From: Candidatus Skiveiella danica
GTDB taxonomy: Bacteria > Pseudomonadota > Gammaproteobacteria > Burkholderiales > Burkholderiaceae_C
Reading direction: 5' to 3'
DNA length: 64,000 nucleotides
Assembly: GCA_016721925.1 (NCBI GenBank)
Contig: JADKHE010000009.1
Coordinates: 44,407-108,406, forward strand
Under the pieces are notes generated by a model, which saw only the letters and a list, made by a program, of their open reading frames with translations, searched no databases and was not told the origin of the DNA. Position numbers and translations under genes: made by a program. Every line of letters begins with the position of its first letter. Positions within the stretch are counted from its first letter, which is position 1. This document shows, one piece after another, positions 1 through 9,268 of the stretch.

Positions 1-1213
1 CTGGTGCTGACGCCGCTCATGCATGACAGCCCGGCCGAGCTGGCGCAGCCCTTTGGCGTGTCTGACTGGAAGCGCGGCGACTGCGAGCTGATCCCGGGCA
101 AGACCGCGCCCAACATGGCCGTGGTCGAGCGCGACTACCCCAATGTCTACAAGCGCTTCACCGCCCTGGGCCCACTGATGAACAAGGTGGGCAACGGTGG
201 CAAGGGCATCGCCTGGGACACCAAGATCGAGGTCAAGCAGCTCGGCGAGCTCAACGGTCTCGTGACGGACGAGGGCGCCACCATCGGCATGCCGAAGATC
301 GACACCGACATCGACGCCTGCGAAGTGGTGCTGCAGCTTGCGCCGGAAACCAACGGCCACGTGGCCGTGAAGGCCTGGCGCGCGCTGGGCAAACAGACCG
401 GCATCGACCATACCCATCTGGCCTTGTACCGCGAGGACGAGAAGATCCGCTTCCGCGACATCCAGGCGCAGCCGCGCAAGATCATCAGCTCGCCCACCTG
501 GAGCGGCATCGAGAGCGAGACGGTCAGCTACAACGCCGGCTACACCAACGTGCACGAGCTGATCCCCTGGCGCACCCTCACCGGGCGCCAGCAGTTCTAC
601 ATGGACCACCCCTGGATGACGGCGTTCGGCGAGGGCTTCAGCAGCTACCGTCCGCCGGTGGACCTGAAGACCACGGCGGGCATCCAGGGCATCAAGCCCA
701 ACGGCCACAAGGAAATCGCGCTGAACTTCATCACGCCGCACCAGAAGTGGGGCATCCACTCCACCTACACCGACAACCTGATGATGCTCACGCTCAATCG
801 CGGCGGCCCTGTAATCTGGCTGAGCGAAGACGACGCCAAGTCGCGCCGGCATCGTGGACAACGACTGGGTCGAGCTGTTCAACATCAACGGCGCCATCGC
901 GGCCCGCGCGGTGGTCAGCCAGCGCGTCAACCCGGGCATGGTGATGATGTACCACGCCCAGGAAAAGATCGTGAACACCCCGGGCTCGGAGATCACCGGC
1001 GTGCGCGGCGGCATCCACAACTCGGTGACGCGCATCGTGCTCAAGCCCACCCACATGATCGGCGGCTACGCGCAGTTCAGCTACGGCTTCAACTACTACG
1101 GAACCATCGGCACCAACCGCGACGAGTTCGTCGTGGTGCGCAAGATGGCCAAGGTCGACTGGATGGATGACGAACGAGGTTCATCCGCAACATCCGCAGT
1201 CACCCACGCCTAA
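1..1213 (+). CDS. narG: Respiratory nitrate reductase alpha subunit, 3' part, one frameshift
   Basis: C-terminal third (about 400 residues) of the molybdenum bis-MGD catalytic subunit of membrane-bound nitrate reductase, which reduces nitrate to nitrite with electrons passed from NarI through NarH. The 5' part lies outside the window. Typical NarG C-terminal sequence is visible: GIVDNDWVELFNINGA, VVSQRVNPGMVMMYHAQEK, GGIHNSVTRIVLKPTHMIGG and GTNRDEFVVVRKM. The reading frame breaks near 844, where an extra C in TCGCGCC separates DDAK-S from GIVDNDW; sequence on both sides is fully conserved, so a sequencing error is likelier than a real lesion. The stop is TAA at 1211-1213, 10 bases before narH. 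Confidence 0.95.
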
Positions 1214-1223
1214 GGAGAAGAAC

Positions 1224-2747
1224 ATGAAAATTCGCGCACAAATCGGCATGGTCCTGAACCTGGACAAATGCATCGGCTGCCACACCTGCTCGGTGACCTG
1301 CAAGAACGTCTGGACCAGCCGCCCCGGCATGGAATACGCCTGGTTCAACAACGTCGAGACCAAGCCCGGCATCGGCTACCCCAAGGAATGGGAGAACCAG
1401 GACAAGTGGAACGGCGGCTGGGTCCGCAAGGCCAACGGCGCGATCGAGCCGCGCCAGGGCGGCAAGTGGAAGCTGCTGATGCGCATCTTCGCCAACCCCA
1501 ACCTGCCGCAGATCGACGACTACTACGAGCCCTTCACCTTCGACTACGACCACCTGCAGTCCGCACCGGAGTCAAAAGCCGCACCCACCGCGCGTCCGCG
1601 CAGTCTGATCACCGGCCAGCGCATGGAGAAGATCGAGTGGGGCCCCAACTGGGAAGAAATCCTGGGCGGTGAATTTTCCAAGCGCAGCAAGGACAAGAAC
1701 TTCGACGATGTCCAGAAGGACATCTACGGCCAGTTCGAGAACACCTTCATGATGTACCTGCCGCGGCTGTGCGAGCACTGCCTGAACCCGGCCTGCGTGG
1801 CGTCGTGCCCGTCGGGCTCGATCTACAAGCGCGAGGAGGACGGCATCGTGCTGATCGACCAGGACAAGTGCCGCGGCTGGCGCATGTGCGTGTCGGGCTG
1901 CCCGTACAAGAAGATCTACTACAACTGGAAGTCGGGCAAGGCCGAGAAGTGCATCTTCTGCTACCCGCGCATCGAAGCCGGCCAGCCGACCGTGTGCAGC
2001 GAGACCTGCGTCGGCCGCATCCGCTACCTCGGCGTGCTGCTGTACGACGCCGACCGCATCCAGGAAGCCGCCAGCGTCGAGCATGACCGCGACCTGTATC
2101 AGGCACAGCTCGACATCTTCCTGGACCCGAACGACCCCAAGGTCATCGAGCAGGCCCGCATCGACGGCATCCCCGACAACTGGATGGAGGCCGCGCGCAA
2201 CAGCCCGGTCTACAAGATGGCGGTGGACTGGAAGGTGGCGCTGCCGCTGCACCCCGAGTACCGCACGCTGCCGATGGTCTGGTACGTGCCGCCGCTGTCG
2301 CCGATCAGCGCCGCGGCCAACGCCGGCCAGATCGGCGTCAACGGCGAGATTCCGGACGTCAAGCAGCTGCGCATCCCGGTCAAGTACCTGGCCAACCTGC
2401 TGACCGCCGGCGACACCCAGCCGGTGGAGCGCGCGCTGGAACGCATGCTGGCGATGCGCGCCTACCAGCGCGAAAAGCATGTCGATGGCCGCATCAACAC
2501 CGCGGCGCTGGACCAGGTCCAGATGAAGCAGGCGGAGGTCGAGGAGATGTACCACGTGATGGCCATCGCCAACTACGAGGACCGCTTCGTCATCCCCAGC
2601 ACGCACCGCGAATACGCCGAGAACACCTTCAACGTGCGCGGGGGCTGCGGCTTTTCGTTCGGCAACGGGTGCTCGGACGGCGCCAGCGAGGCGAGCCTGT
2701 TCGGAGGGGCGAAACGGCGCACCATCCCGATCAAGGCGGAGGTCTGA
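1224..2747 (+). CDS. narH: Respiratory nitrate reductase beta subunit
   Basis: Iron-sulfur electron-transfer subunit of nitrate reductase, 507 residues, normal for the family. Four cysteine groups are visible. The first is CIGCHTCSVTC near residue 16. The second is CEHCLNPACVASCP. The third is CRGWRMCVSGCP, in which a Trp replaces one Cys, the known signature of the [3Fe-4S] centre. The fourth is CIFCYPRIEAGQPTVCSETC. The ATG at 1224 was chosen because GGAG precedes it at a good distance and the protein then begins MKIRAQIGMVLNLDKC as expected; an in-frame extension to 1167 would run into narG. It lies between narG and narJ in one operon and is intact. Confidence 0.97.
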   Translation: MKIRAQIGMVLNLDKCIGCHTCSVTCKNVWTSRPGMEYAWFNNVETKPGIGYPKEWENQDKWNGGWVRKANGAIEPRQGGKWKLLMRIFANPNLPQIDDYYEPFTFDYDHLQSAPESKAAPTARPRSLITGQRMEKIEWGPNWEEILGGEFSKRSKDKNFDDVQKDIYGQFENTFMMYLPRLCEHCLNPACVASCPSGSIYKREEDGIVLIDQDKCRGWRMCVSGCPYKKIYYNWKSGKAEKCIFCYPRIEAGQPTVCSETCVGRIRYLGVLLYDADRIQEAASVEHDRDLYQAQLDIFLDPNDPKVIEQARIDGIPDNWMEAARNSPVYKMAVDWKVALPLHPEYRTLPMVWYVPPLSPISAAANAGQIGVNGEIPDVKQLRIPVKYLANLLTAGDTQPVERALERMLAMRAYQREKHVDGRINTAALDQVQMKQAEVEEMYHVMAIANYEDRFVIPSTHREYAENTFNVRGGCGFSFGNGCSDGASEASLFGGAKRRTIPIKAEV

Positions 2748-2750
2748 GCC

Positions 2751-3437
2751 ATGGCACACCCCAATGCATCCCTGAGCCTGCGGGTTCTGGCACGCTTGTT
2801 GTCGTACCCGGACGCCGAGCTGCGCGCGCACACTGCCGGACCTGCGCAGGCCCTGCGCGCCGAAGGCGCCGTGCCGCCCGCCCGGGCGGCGGAGCTCGAC
2901 GCCCTGATGCGCGCTGAGCGCGGCAACGCGATCGAGACCGAGGCCGACTACGTCGAGCTGTTCGACCGCGGCCGCGCCACCTCGCTGCACCTGTTCGAGC
3001 ATGTGCACGGCGACTCGCGCGACCGCGGCCCGGCCATGATCGACCTGGCGCAGACCTACGAGAAGGCGGGCCTCTACCTGGCCCCCGGCGAGATGCCCGA
3101 CCACCTGCCGGTGGTGCTGGAGTTCGCCTCCACGCAGCCGCCGAAAGAGGCGCGGGCCTTCCTGGGCGAGATGGCGCACATCTTCAACGCGCTGTTCGCT
3201 GCGCTGAACCAACGCCATAGTCCCTATGCGAGCGTGCTGGGTGCGCTGCTGGAACTCAGCGGCGAGCGCGCGCAGGCGGTCAAGACTGTTCCGGACGAGG
3301 AACTGGACATCGCCTGGGAGGAGCCGGTGGCCTTTGACGGCTGCTCGTCGAAAGGACAGACCAAACCGGGGCAGTCTCAACCCATTCATTTCGTGACAGA
3401 AGGCGCTCCGGCAAGCCGCGGCGCAAGGAGCATCACC
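2751..3437 (+). CDS. narJ: Nitrate reductase assembly chaperone, no stop before narI
   Basis: Cytoplasmic TorD/NarJ-type chaperone needed to insert the molybdenum cofactor into NarG and attach NarGH to NarI. It starts at an ATG 3 bases after the narH stop. Family sequence includes LARLLSYPDAELRAH, YVELFDRGRATSLHLFEHVHGDSRDRG and a C-terminal EEPVAFDGCSS. The expected stop is absent: the frame runs straight into narI, giving one 472-codon open frame. A TGA exists in another frame at GTGACA (about 3394-3399), so a single missing or extra base near 3380-3395 would restore a normal narJ end. A natural NarJ-NarI fusion is possible but less likely, because narI keeps its own ribosome binding site. 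Confidence 0.88.
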
Positions 3438-4169
3438 ATGAACGCACTCGACACTTTCCTTTTCGGCTACTACCCCTACATCTGCCTCACGGTGTTCCTG
3501 CTGGGCAGCCTGATCCGCTTCGACCGCGACCAGTACACCTGGAAGAGCGACTCCTCGCAACTGCTGCGAGCCGGCCAGCTGCGCTGGGGCAGCAACCTGT
3601 TCCACATCGGCGTCCTGTTCCTGTTCTTTGGCCACTTTGTCGGCATGTTGACGCCCCATTTCGTGTACGAGCACTTCGTCAGCGCTGGAACCAAGCAGCT
3701 CGGGGCGATGGTGGCGGGTGGGGTGGCCGGCGTGCTGGGCTTCATCGGCGTCAGCCTGCTGCTGCACCGGCGATTGAGCGACCCCCGCATCCGGATCAAC
3801 TCGCGCACCAGCGACATCGTGCTGCTGGTGCTGCTGTGGCTGCAACTGGCCCTGGGTCTGGCGACCCTGCCGCTGTCGGCCCAGCACCTGGACGGCAGCA
3901 TGATGATGAAGCTGGCCGAATGGTCGCAGCGGATCGTGACCTTCCGCGCCGGTGCGCCCGAACTGCTGGCCGAAGCCGGCTGGATCTTCAAGGCCCACAT
4001 GTTCCTGGGCATGAGCATCTTCCTGATCTTCCCGTTCACCCGGCTGGTGCATGTGTGGAGCGGCTTTGGCACAGCAGCCTATCTGGTGCGTCCGCACCAG
4101 GTGGTTCGTGCCCGGCGCCTGAACGTCCCGGCCGGTCAAACACAGCCTCGCTCCGGCGCTGGCGTCTGA
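3438..4169 (+). CDS. narI: Respiratory nitrate reductase gamma subunit (cytochrome b)
   Basis: Membrane-embedded dihaem cytochrome b that oxidises quinol and passes electrons to NarH; 243 residues. The ATG at 3438 is preceded by AAGGAG at 3425-3430. Five hydrophobic segments can be drawn. Conserved pieces are the N-terminal FGYYPYICLTVFLLGSLIRF, the haem-region histidines in NLFHIGVLFLFFGHFVG, and the C-terminal pair in FKAHMFLGMSIFLIFPFTRLVHVW. It is in frame with narJ with no intervening stop (see narJ). The first parvulin gene follows after 9 bases. Confidence 0.95.
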   Translation: MNALDTFLFGYYPYICLTVFLLGSLIRFDRDQYTWKSDSSQLLRAGQLRWGSNLFHIGVLFLFFGHFVGMLTPHFVYEHFVSAGTKQLGAMVAGGVAGVLGFIGVSLLLHRRLSDPRIRINSRTSDIVLLVLLWLQLALGLATLPLSAQHLDGSMMMKLAEWSQRIVTFRAGAPELLAEAGWIFKAHMFLGMSIFLIFPFTRLVHVWSGFGTAAYLVRPHQVVRARRLNVPAGQTQPRSGAGV

Positions 4170-4178
4170 GGAGTGAAC

Positions 4179-4970
4179 ATGGCCGATACGACGATCACAC
4201 CGACCGGCTTCGCTCGCGTCAATGGCGTGGCTTTGCAGTCAAACGATGGCATGTTGAGTGACGAAGAGCTTCGCCAGCGCGCCTGCTCCGAGCTGTTGCG
4301 ACAGGCTGCCATCGCCGAGGGCCTGCTTGACGGCGCCGATGCGCCGTCGGATGACGGCGTGCTGAGCGAAGCGGCCAGCGAGGCGATTGAGGCGCTGCTG
4401 GAAAAGTGCGTGGTGGTGCCGGAACCTTCCGAAGAGGCCTGTCGGCGGCACCATGCCGCCCATCGGACGCTCTACAGCACCGGTGAGCGGGTGCGGGCGC
4501 GTCACATCCTGTTCGCGGTCACGCAGGGCGTGGATGTGAGCGCCCTGCGCCAGCGCGCCGAGGCCACCTTGCTGGACGTGCGCTGTCATGACCCCAAGGC
4601 CGCCGAAGACGCATTTGCCAAAGCGGCGGCCAGCCTGTCCAACTGCCCCAGCGGGTCGGCGGGCGGAGACCTGGGCTGGCTGACGTCCGAGGCGTGCGCG
4701 CCGGAGTTCGCACGCGAGCTGTTCGGCCATGCGGAGGTGGGCGTGCTGCCCAGGCTCGTGCACAGCCGCTTTGGCCTGCATGTGGTCGAGGTTCTGGAAC
4801 GCGATCCCGGCGTGGAGCAGCCTTTTGAGCCCGTGCGGGGCGCCGTGACCATGGCGTTGCGCCAGACGGCCTACGTGACCGCGTTGCGCCAGTACCTTCG
4901 CGTGCTGGCGGGACAAGCCCGCATCGAAGGGGTCGATATCGAGGCCGCTGAGACGCCCCTGGTCCAGTGA
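4179..4970 (+). CDS. Parvulin-type peptidyl-prolyl isomerase of the nar operon
   Basis: Peptidyl-prolyl cis-trans isomerase of the PpiC/NifM (parvulin) family, 263 residues, probably cytoplasmic since no signal peptide is seen. An alpha-helical N-terminal half is followed by the rotamase domain, with RARHILFAV near residue 108, then GSAGGDLGWL and LVHSRFGLHVVEVL. Parvulins of this type commonly close nar operons in pseudomonads and betaproteobacteria and are thought to assist maturation of the reductase; that role is inferred from context. ATG 4179 was chosen over GTG 4173 because GAGGAG at 4168-4173 fits it. Confidence 0.88.
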   Translation: MADTTITPTGFARVNGVALQSNDGMLSDEELRQRACSELLRQAAIAEGLLDGADAPSDDGVLSEAASEAIEALLEKCVVVPEPSEEACRRHHAAHRTLYSTGERVRARHILFAVTQGVDVSALRQRAEATLLDVRCHDPKAAEDAFAKAAASLSNCPSGSAGGDLGWLTSEACAPEFARELFGHAEVGVLPRLVHSRFGLHVVEVLERDPGVEQPFEPVRGAVTMALRQTAYVTALRQYLRVLAGQARIEGVDIEAAETPLVQ

Positions 4971-5046
4971 GCGCTCTGGCGCACGGGTGGCGGGCGTTTC
5001 AGTTGAATTCCGGTTGTTGTGACAGGCAGGACGTGGGGAAAGTCGA

Positions 5047-5907
5047 ATGAGGCTGCAGTCGACGACGGTCACGGGGTGTGGTAGCTGCGCCTGCCAGTGC
5101 GCGGCGGCGACCGTTTCACTCCCCGCAGTCACCGTCAATGACGTGCTTCTGCCCGATGCGGATCTTTACGCCGATCCGGTCAGTCTGTCCACACGGGTGG
5201 TGGGCGAGATTCTGCGTCAGCGGGCGGTGGCCGCCGGCCTGTTGCCCGACGCGGCGGGAACGGTTGCGCCACCGGTTGACGACGCCGCGCGGCGCGTGAT
5301 GCTTGCGATGCTGGACCCGCCAGCGCCGCTCCCGCCTGCGACCGAGGAAGAATGCCAGACCTATTACGCGGCCAACAGCCACGCCTACCTGCAAGGGCAG
5401 GCTTTGCATGTGCGGCATATCCTGTTCGCGGTGGCGCCGGAGGTCAATGTTCACGCCTTGCTGGTCCAGGCGGAGCGTGCACTTGTCGAGTTGTCGCGCC
5501 CCGGTGTCGCGCCCGAGCGGTTTGCCGAGTTGGCGGCCGAGCTGTCGGCCTGTCCCACGCGGGCGATCGGCGGGGATCTGGGATGGGTCGGTCCGCATGA
5601 CTGCGAGCCGGAACTGGCCAACGAACTGTTCGACCAGCGCCACTCGCGATGGGGCATGGGCGTGCATCCCAGGTTGATCCACACCGGACACGGCTTTCAT
5701 ATCATCGAGGTGCTGGGTCGGCGCAAGGGCCGGCCGATCCCCTACCCCCAGGCTCGCGCGTCCATCGCGGGCGATCTGGCGGTGCAGCGGCAAGCCTTGG
5801 CGCGGGAGAACTCGCTGCGTTCACTGATCGCGCAGGCACGGGTGCAGGGGATCGACGTGAATACGCTGCTGCTGGAGGAGTCTTTGCGGTTCTGGTGCCA
5901 TGACTGA
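5047..5907 (+). CDS. Second parvulin-like isomerase with Cys-rich N-terminus
   Basis: Paralogue of the preceding gene, 286 residues. Shared rotamase-domain segments are LHVRHILFAVAPEVNVHALL, AIGGDLGWVGPHDCEPELA and LIHTGHGFHIIEVLGR. It differs in a cysteine cluster at the N-terminus, C11-x2-C14-x-C16-x-C18, which could bind metal or take part in thiol exchange; this is speculation from the residues alone. The gene follows the first paralogue after 76 bases, and its stop overlaps the carbonic anhydrase start by 8 bases, so all three are probably co-transcribed with nar. Confidence 0.82.
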   Translation: MRLQSTTVTGCGSCACQCAAATVSLPAVTVNDVLLPDADLYADPVSLSTRVVGEILRQRAVAAGLLPDAAGTVAPPVDDAARRVMLAMLDPPAPLPPATEEECQTYYAANSHAYLQGQALHVRHILFAVAPEVNVHALLVQAERALVELSRPGVAPERFAELAAELSACPTRAIGGDLGWVGPHDCEPELANELFDQRHSRWGMGVHPRLIHTGHGFHIIEVLGRRKGRPIPYPQARASIAGDLAVQRQALARENSLRSLIAQARVQGIDVNTLLLEESLRFWCHD

Positions 5908-6592
5908 CAAGGCCAGCGAAAAGGACGATCTGCTGCTGCGTCTGCGATCGTTCCATTCTGAGTATTTCCCGCTGCACCAGCAGCGGTTCCAGGATCTGGT
6001 GGCCCAGGGGCAGCATCCCAAGACCTTGTTCATCGGCTGCTCCGACTCCCGTCTGGTTCCCTACCTGCTCACCGGCACTGGCCCGGGGGAGTTGTTCATC
6101 GTGCGCAACGTGGGCGCCTTCGTGCCCCCGTACGATGGCTCGCATGGCCTGCACGGCACCATGGCGGCGGTCGAGTTTGCAGTGCTGAACCTGAAGGTTG
6201 AGCGCATCATTGTCTGTGGGCATACCCATTGCGGCGCCATCCGCGCGGCGTACGAAGGCGTGCCCGACGAAGCCCGCAACCTGAAGGCCTGGCTGAAGCT
6301 GGCCGACGAGGCCATCCTGCCCGTGCAGTCCAGCCCCGAGGCGCACTACCGCAGCGAGCAGCGCGCGGTGGTGTTGCAACTCGAAAGGCTGATGGAGTAC
6401 CCGATGGTGCGGCGCCAGGTCGAAAGCGGTCATCTCACCTTGCACGGCTGGCATTACGTGATCGAGGAAGGGGAAATCCATGTGTTCGATGCGCAGCGCG
6501 GTGATTTCGTGCCGGCCTCGCAGGCGTCCAACAGTGGAACCGGTCCCTACCAAGCCTATGTCGAGCATGATGGGCAGATCCTGGATCTGTGA
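5900..6592 (+). CDS. Beta-class carbonic anhydrase
   Basis: Cytoplasmic zinc enzyme interconverting carbon dioxide and bicarbonate, 230 residues. The zinc and active-site residues are visible as C47-S-D49-S-R51 in FIGCSDSRLVP and H108-T-H-C111 in VCGHTHCGA. Its start overlaps the end of the second parvulin gene, placing it at the end of the nar operon. A role in bicarbonate supply or pH balance during nitrate respiration is inferred from position only. The sequence is intact and of usual length. Confidence 0.93.
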   Translation: MTDKASEKDDLLLRLRSFHSEYFPLHQQRFQDLVAQGQHPKTLFIGCSDSRLVPYLLTGTGPGELFIVRNVGAFVPPYDGSHGLHGTMAAVEFAVLNLKVERIIVCGHTHCGAIRAAYEGVPDEARNLKAWLKLADEAILPVQSSPEAHYRSEQRAVVLQLERLMEYPMVRRQVESGHLTLHGWHYVIEEGEIHVFDAQRGDFVPASQASNSGTGPYQAYVEHDGQILDL

Positions 6593-6779
6593 ACCGGGGC
6601 GTCGGCGGCCGCGGTCTTGCAAGACTGGCAGCCTCCGAGCCGACAAATTTGTCTCAGGTCAAAGAATGGAGAAGATCGCGTCGCAAATGTCCGGGGGCTT
6701 CACCAAAGGACTATGCTGTCGGTTTTCGGGCCGACCACCTGGCGCAAGCGGCCCGGGTACCGAATCACTGGATTTCGAC

Positions 6780-6823
6780 GGTGCCCGCTGGCAGGGTGGC
6801 CAGCGCCGGGCACCTGCATTTTT
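6780..6823 (+). terminator. Strong hairpin and T-run before nrdJ (terminator or attenuator)
   Basis: GGTGCCCG-CTGGC and GCCAG-CG-CCGGGCACC form a 13-bp interrupted stem (6780-6814) followed by TTTTT at 6819-6823. It ends 13 bases before the nrdJ start and overlaps its ribosome-binding region (GGAG 6823-6826). It could terminate the nar-carbonic anhydrase transcript or act as an attenuator in the nrdJ leader. Confidence 0.6.
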
Positions 6824-6835
6824 GGAGCACTTTTC

Positions 6836-9268
6836 ATGAAACGCGACAGCTTTGGCCGTCCCCAGGACGCCACCGCGACCCAGCCCATCAGCCACGACGT
6901 GCTGAAGGAAAAATACCTCAAAGCCGGTGAAAGCGGCTTTGAGGACGTTTATCGGCGCGTCGCCCGTGCGCTGGCTTCGGTCGAGTCCGAAGCCGATCGG
7001 GCGAAGTACGAGGCCCTGTTCCTGGACAACCTGCATGCCGGCGCCATCGGCGCGGGCCGCATCATGAGCGCGGCCGGCACCGACATCCAGGCCACCCTGA
7101 TCAACTGCTTCGTGCAGCCCGTGGGCGACTGCATCCAGGGCGTGGACGACGGCGGCTACCCCGGCATCTACGAAGCCCTGCGCGAGGCGGCCGAAACCAT
7201 GCGCCGCGGCGGCGGCGTGGGCTATGACTTCTCGCGCATTCGCCCGCGTGGCGCCGAGGTCAAGGCCACCGCCTCCGTGGCTTCGGGGCCGTGCAGCTAC
7301 ATCAACGTGTTCGACCAGTCCTGCTCCACGGTGGAGAGCGCCGGCGCCCGCCGCGGCGCGCAGATGGGCGTGCTGCGCATCGACCACCCGGACGTGATGG
7401 ATTTCATCACCGCCAAGCGCACGCCGGGGCGCTGGAACAACTTCAACGTGTCGGTGGGGGTGCCCGATACGTTCATGCAGGCGCTTGGGGACGACCAGCC
7501 CTGGGAATTGGTGCACCGTGCGCGCCCCAGCGCCAGCCTGATCGCGCAGGGCGCGTTCCAGCGTGCGGACGGCTTATGGGTCTACCAGACAATGGCCGCG
7601 CGGGAACTGTGGGATACGGTGATGAAGTCGGCCTACGACTTTGCCGAGCCAGGCATCCTGTTTCTGGACCACATCAACCTGGACAACAATCTTCGGTATT
7701 GCGAGGCGATTGCCGCGACCAATCCCTGCGGTGAGCAGCCGTTGCCCCCCTATGGCTGCTGCGACCTCGGGCCGATCATCCTGACGCGCTTTGTGCGCCA
7801 TCCCTTTGGTTTCGATGGGGTGCCGGCGTTCGATTTCGAGTCTTTCGAGCGTTCCGTCGCGCTGCAGGTACGCGCACTCGACAACGTGCTCGATGTCACG
7901 TTCTGGCCGTTGCAGCAGCAGCGCGAGGAGTCCGCGGCCAAGCGCCGCATCGGCGTGGGCTTCACCGGCATGGGCAACGCGCTGGCCATGCTGTGCCTGC
8001 GCTACGACGCGCCCGACGGCCGGGAGATGGCCGCGCGTATCGCGGCGCGCATGCGGGATGCGGCGTACGCCGCCTCGGTGGCGCTGGCCCGCGAGAAGGG
8101 CGCGTTTCCGAAATTCGAGGCCGAAGGCTACCTGGCCGCCGGCACCTTCGCCAGCCGCCTGCCCGGCGACCTGCAGCAGGCGATCCGCGCGCACGGCATC
8201 CGCAACAGCCACCTGCTGTCGATCGCCCCCACCGGCACCGTGAGCCTGGCCTTTGCCGACAACGCCTCCAACGGCATCGAGCCCGCGTTCTCGTGGATGT
8301 ACCGGCGCAAGAAGCGCGAGTCCGACGGCAGCACGACCGAATACGCGGTGGAAGACCACGCCTGGCGCCTGTACCGTGAATTCGGCGGCGACGTGGACAA
8401 GCTGCCCGACTACTTCATCTCCGCGCTGGACATGCCCGCCGCCAGCCACATCGCCATGATGGAAGCGGTGCAGCCCTTCATCGACACCGCGATCTCCAAG
8501 ACCGTCAACGTGCCGGCGGAGTGCCCGTACGACGATTTCAAGGGTTTGTATCTGCAAGCCTGGCGGGCCCGCCTCAAGGGGCTGGCGACCTACCGGCCGA
8601 ACAGCATTCTGGGCGCGGTGCTGGAGACCGGCAGCGCCAAGGCCGATGCGGCCGCGGCACCGGTGATCGTGGTGGATCCGATGCGCACCGTGATCGAAAG
8701 CCGGCCCAAGGGCGCCTTGTCGGCGGTGGCCGAGAAGGTCGAGTACTGGACGCAGGAGGGACACAAGACGCTGTACCTGATCGTCTCCTTCCTGCCGGTT
8801 CCGGCGGCAGAAGGCTCGGGCACCGTCGAGCGTGCGATCGAATTCTTCATGCCGGTGGGCCAGAGCGGCGAGTCTCAGCAATGGATCACGTCGAGCATGC
8901 GGATGCTTTCGCTGGCTGCGCGCGGCGGCTTCCTGGAGCGGGCGCTGGGCGACATGCGCAAGGTGGCGTGGGACCGCGGACCCGTGCGCCTGGGCACGTA
9001 TGAAAAGGCCGATGGCACGCGGGTGCCGATGTGGCACGACTCGGAGGTCGCGGCCATCGCCTTCGCGGTGCAGAACATCATCGCGCGGCGCGCCAGCCAC
9101 GCGGCGGCGGGCGCTGCCGCCGTCCAGCCTTCGGCCGGCGCGGCAGCCGGCCTGGCGCCCCCGGTGATGGCGGGCAAGAAGTGCAGTGAATGCGGCGCCC
9201 ATGCCGTGATCCGCAAGGACGGCTGCGATTACTGCACGCAGTGCGGGCACCTCGGGACCTGTGGGTGA
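6836..9268 (+). CDS. nrdJ: Adenosylcobalamin-dependent (class II) ribonucleoside-diphosphate reductase
   Basis: Converts ribonucleotides to deoxyribonucleotides using adenosylcobalamin, so it works with or without oxygen; 810 residues. Visible are the N-terminal SHDVLKEKYLKAGE, the redox-active Cys in LINCFVQPVGDCIQG, the active-site loop ATNPCGEQPLPPYG, SIAPTGTVSL, and a C-terminal zinc-ribbon-like tail CSECGAHAV...CDYCTQCGHLGTCG that probably recharges the active-site disulfide. The ATG at 6836 has GGAG 9 bases upstream; the longer in-frame extension upstream has no family similarity. nnrS starts inside its last codons. Placement after the nar operon fits anaerobic growth. Confidence 0.95.
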   Translation: MKRDSFGRPQDATATQPISHDVLKEKYLKAGESGFEDVYRRVARALASVESEADRAKYEALFLDNLHAGAIGAGRIMSAAGTDIQATLINCFVQPVGDCIQGVDDGGYPGIYEALREAAETMRRGGGVGYDFSRIRPRGAEVKATASVASGPCSYINVFDQSCSTVESAGARRGAQMGVLRIDHPDVMDFITAKRTPGRWNNFNVSVGVPDTFMQALGDDQPWELVHRARPSASLIAQGAFQRADGLWVYQTMAARELWDTVMKSAYDFAEPGILFLDHINLDNNLRYCEAIAATNPCGEQPLPPYGCCDLGPIILTRFVRHPFGFDGVPAFDFESFERSVALQVRALDNVLDVTFWPLQQQREESAAKRRIGVGFTGMGNALAMLCLRYDAPDGREMAARIAARMRDAAYAASVALAREKGAFPKFEAEGYLAAGTFASRLPGDLQQAIRAHGIRNSHLLSIAPTGTVSLAFADNASNGIEPAFSWMYRRKKRESDGSTTEYAVEDHAWRLYREFGGDVDKLPDYFISALDMPAASHIAMMEAVQPFIDTAISKTVNVPAECPYDDFKGLYLQAWRARLKGLATYRPNSILGAVLETGSAKADAAAAPVIVVDPMRTVIESRPKGALSAVAEKVEYWTQEGHKTLYLIVSFLPVPAAEGSGTVERAIEFFMPVGQSGESQQWITSSMRMLSLAARGGFLERALGDMRKVAWDRGPVRLGTYEKADGTRVPMWHDSEVAAIAFAVQNIIARRASHAAAGAAAVQPSAGAAAGLAPPVMAGKKCSECGAHAVIRKDGCDYCTQCGHLGTCG

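Noticed and set aside
1572..4139. Very long open frame on the minus strand opposite narH-narJ-narI
   Set aside because: High-GC shadow: Arg/Ala/Gln-rich composition, no family resemblance, and the plus strand carries well-conserved nar genes throughout.
6593..6835. Cobalamin riboswitch before nrdJ
   Set aside because: I could not find the B12-box consensus or the usual core in the 243-base leader; only a hairpin with a T-run and weak motifs are supported.
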